The translations under genes were made by a program, and so were the position numbers. The notes under the pieces are model-generated. The model was not told where the DNA came from, made no database searches, and saw only the letters and a list, made by a program, of their open reading frames with translations. From Bacteroidota bacterium (GTDB taxonomy: Bacteria > Bacteroidota > Bacteroidia > Bacteroidales > Prolixibacteraceae), in contig JAEYNZ010000120.1 in assembly GCA_023412195.1 (NCBI GenBank), positions 1 to 44,700 of the forward strand: a stretch of DNA of 44,700 nucleotides, read 5' to 3'. Positions within the stretch are counted from its first letter, which is position 1. Each line of letters starts with the position of its first letter. Below are positions 43,119 through 44,700 of this stretch, in pieces.

Positions 43119-44021
43119 TTAATCAATTACTTTAACAGCCTTAAGCCAGTTGTAGAACAGATCGGGCCACTGATCAACAGGCAGGTTTTTTTTAGTCATT
43201 CCAAAGCCATGACCTCCCTGACTGAAAATGTGCATTTCGGCCGGAACATCATTCTTTTTCAGGGCAAGATAGAATTCCACTGAATTTTTTGGAACAACGG
43301 TCTTATCATCATCGGCAAGAACCAAAAAAGTTGGAGGCGTTTCCGGAGTAACATGCAGTTCGTTTGAATATTTTTCTGCCAGCTTCCAGTCGTTACCCTC
43401 CCCGATCAGGTTCTTACGCGATCCCATGTGACCATACTCTTCGCTGAAGGAAATAACCGGGTAAAGCAGCAACATGAAATCGGGCCGGCTGCTTACATTG
43501 CTGTACGGACTTCCGGGGAGGCTGCTGCCTTTATCGAAACGGGTTCCGGCAGTTGATGCCAGGTGTCCGCCTGCCGATGAACCGGCAATGCCTATCTTAC
43601 CCGGGTTGATACCCCACTCTTCTGCATGATGCCTTACAATACGCATGGCCTCGCGCGCATCACCCGACGGAATCTCATGGTGTCCGTAAGGTAACCTGTA
43701 TTTCAGAACGATGCCTGCAATACCTTTTTCCCTCAGCCATTCAGCCATATCATAACCTTCATGGTCCATGGCTTCAATCCAATACCCTCCCCCCGGACAA
43801 ATAACCACGGCTGCACCGGAGTTATTGCTCTTTTCAGGAAGATAAACATACAGTTCGGCCTCCGAAACATTACGCACCCGTTTACCCTCAAACAACTCTT
43901 CCGGTTCATCCATACCATTATGGTCAGGAGCACCGTTTGGCCAAACCTTTAAAGTAAAATCCTGTGATTTCAAAGCTGAAATGCTGAATAAAAAAATAAT
44001 CGCAACAAAAACCGGCTTCAT
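43119..44021 (-). CDS. Secreted alpha/beta hydrolase, acetyl-esterase-like
   Basis: A 300-aa esterase. The ATG at 44021 gives a good signal peptide (KPVFVAIIFLFSISALKSQ); a GTG 18 bases upstream would overlap the preceding gene. The fold shows the oxyanion region 'VICPGGGYWIEAMDHEG', nucleophile elbow 'GIAGSSAGGHLAS' (Ser149), acid in 'VLADDDKTV' and His in 'QGGHGFG'. This is the BD-FAE/acetylxylan-esterase-like group, active on acetylated sugars or similar esters. It stands 1 bp after the 178-aa protein's stop codon and directly before the Nudix gene. An exported esterase in an otherwise housekeeping cluster is slightly unexpected. Confidence 0.9.
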   Translation of the reverse strand: MKPVFVAIIFLFSISALKSQDFTLKVWPNGAPDHNGMDEPEELFEGKRVRNVSEAELYVYLPEKSNNSGAAVVICPGGGYWIEAMDHEGYDMAEWLREKGIAGIVLKYRLPYGHHEIPSGDAREAMRIVRHHAEEWGINPGKIGIAGSSAGGHLASTAGTRFDKGSSLPGSPYSNVSSRPDFMLLLYPVISFSEEYGHMGSRKNLIGEGNDWKLAEKYSNELHVTPETPPTFLVLADDDKTVVPKNSVEFYLALKKNDVPAEMHIFSQGGHGFGMTKKNLPVDQWPDLFYNWLKAVKVID

Positions 44022-44022
44022 C

Positions 44023-44559
44023 TTATTTTGATTTTGCACCTACAAAGTAATGTTCCTTTTCTGCAAACAAAACATTAAAAGTGGTAAGGGAACCATAAAT
44101 ACGGGTAATATATTGCTGAAGGTCTACTTTCTCGTTGTCGGTTAAAACCTTGTGGCTGTTAATATTCTGTTCCAAAACCCGGAGGCGGTCTCTCAACATG
44201 ACGATTTTATGAAAAAACACCTCAACAGGAATTTCCTTGGGCTGTAAAGCACTGTTGGCAGGCTGCAGCAACAGGGTACCCCCCTGCCATTTTTCTCCGA
44301 TAGGCACCACTTCATTCAGGGCACCATACTGATCTAGTACATATTTCAGAACATTTTCAATTTCTGAAATATTTAACCCGCTTTTAGGTGAGGCATCTTC
44401 CTTCATTTCAATAACGCTTAAATCGGTATTGCGTTTAGTGATTTCCATTTTACCGCCCTTTTCGAAAAATATTTCCCAGGCTGTAATCTTATCCCTGCTC
44501 ACAATACCTTCCCCGTATCTCGGATGTTTCACTCGCGTTCCTGCCGGCAAATCTTCCAT
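44023..44559 (-). CDS. Conserved protein with UvrD-C-terminal-like (Tudor) N-domain
   Basis: A 178-aa cytoplasmic protein. Its first 50 residues ('GTRVKHPRYGEGIVSRDKI', then a beta-rich stretch) resemble the small Tudor-like domain at the C-terminus of UvrD/PcrA helicases, which in those proteins contacts RNA polymerase. The rest (about 65-175) is mostly helical, with 'SEIENVLKYVLDQYG' and 'HKIVMLRDRLRVLEQNINSH', and could form a coiled coil. I cannot name it. It begins the tight four-gene cluster running to the aminopeptidase. Confidence 0.75.
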   Translation of the reverse strand: MEDLPAGTRVKHPRYGEGIVSRDKITAWEIFFEKGGKMEITKRNTDLSVIEMKEDASPKSGLNISEIENVLKYVLDQYGALNEVVPIGEKWQGGTLLLQPANSALQPKEIPVEVFFHKIVMLRDRLRVLEQNINSHKVLTDNEKVDLQQYITRIYGSLTTFNVLFAEKEHYFVGAKSK

Positions 44560-44644
44560 AATTCAAACTTTTAAAAATCTCAACCGTAAAAGTAAAATAT
44601 TTTTTTCAGGAATGAGAAGTAACTATGAGGTAGTTTTCAGGGAG

Positions 44645-44695
44645 AGACACAAGTCTCTCTGTAAAGAGTTTTACAGCCCGATGAAAAATAATATT
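44645..44695 (-). repeat. Dispersed repeat, inverted copy of 2651-2701
   Basis: Reverse-complement match to 2651-2701: 48 of 51 bases, of which 34 in a row are identical (44662-44695). It lies in the leader upstream of the 178-aa protein gene and runs to the window edge, so its full length is unknown. It contains the internal palindromic bases gagacacaagtctct. Confidence 0.8.
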
Positions 44696-44700
44696 ATAAA

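Overview
The window looks like a chromosomal piece from a glycan-degrading Bacteroidota bacterium, probably Bacteroidales/Marinilabiliales-like. The signs are a SusC/SusD pair, many secreted enzymes with lipoprotein or Sec signals, Tat-type 'RRDFIRK/RRNFLK' oxidoreductases of the kind common in this phylum, DUF1080 and DUF6807 proteins, a GH92 mannosidase, TAnnTTTG-like -7 boxes and mostly weak Shine-Dalgarno sequences. No rRNA, tRNA, CRISPR array, phage or intact insertion sequence was seen.

Left half, about 0.5-25.3 kb: every convincing gene is on the minus strand, so the locus reads from right to left. In transcription order it holds: a purple-acid-phosphatase-like metallophosphoesterase (MPE) overlapping a polytopic membrane protein; an 803-bp repeat-rich gap; a second MPE; a ROK sugar kinase; a GmhA-like SIS isomerase; a PfkB kinase-HAD phosphatase fusion; an unrecognised 372-aa protein with a deoxyhypusine-synthase-like motif; an AGE-family sugar epimerase; an SGLT-type symporter; a third MPE (lipoprotein); SusC and SusD; a fourth MPE with MetallophosN/C-like domains; a 742-aa secreted protein; and a fifth MPE (lipoprotein). 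A GH92 alpha-mannosidase is transcribed divergently at 25.8 kb. Five different secreted phosphoesterases with one SusCD pair, one sugar symporter and a manno/heptose-type sugar-phosphate module suggest capture and use of a phosphorylated, manno-configured glycan or heptose. This is inference. It is the strongest candidate for an undescribed system here.

Middle, about 28.2-35.3 kb: a minus-strand operon encodes a TIM-barrel glycosidase-like protein, a double-domain DUF1080 lipoprotein, a Tat-signal TIM-barrel sugar isomerase/epimerase and a Tat-signal Gfo/Idh/MocA oxidoreductase, and ends in a strong terminator. A DUF6807 protein follows. The gene set fits the 3-keto-glycoside (oxidative) route of glycan cleavage.

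Right part, about 35.7-44.6 kb: mostly general-purpose genes. These are an MscS channel, a translationally coupled MBOAT/SGNH acylation pair, a second Na+/solute symporter, and a tight minus-strand cluster of a conserved Tudor-like protein, an acetyl-esterase-like hydrolase, a Nudix hydrolase and an M24 aminopeptidase P.

The gaps carry dispersed repeats. One 34-nt perfect repeat (51 nt with 3 mismatches) occurs in opposite orientations at 2.65 kb and at the right edge, bracketing almost the whole window. A 31-nt repeat is shared by position 131 and a nested palindrome at 25.5 kb.
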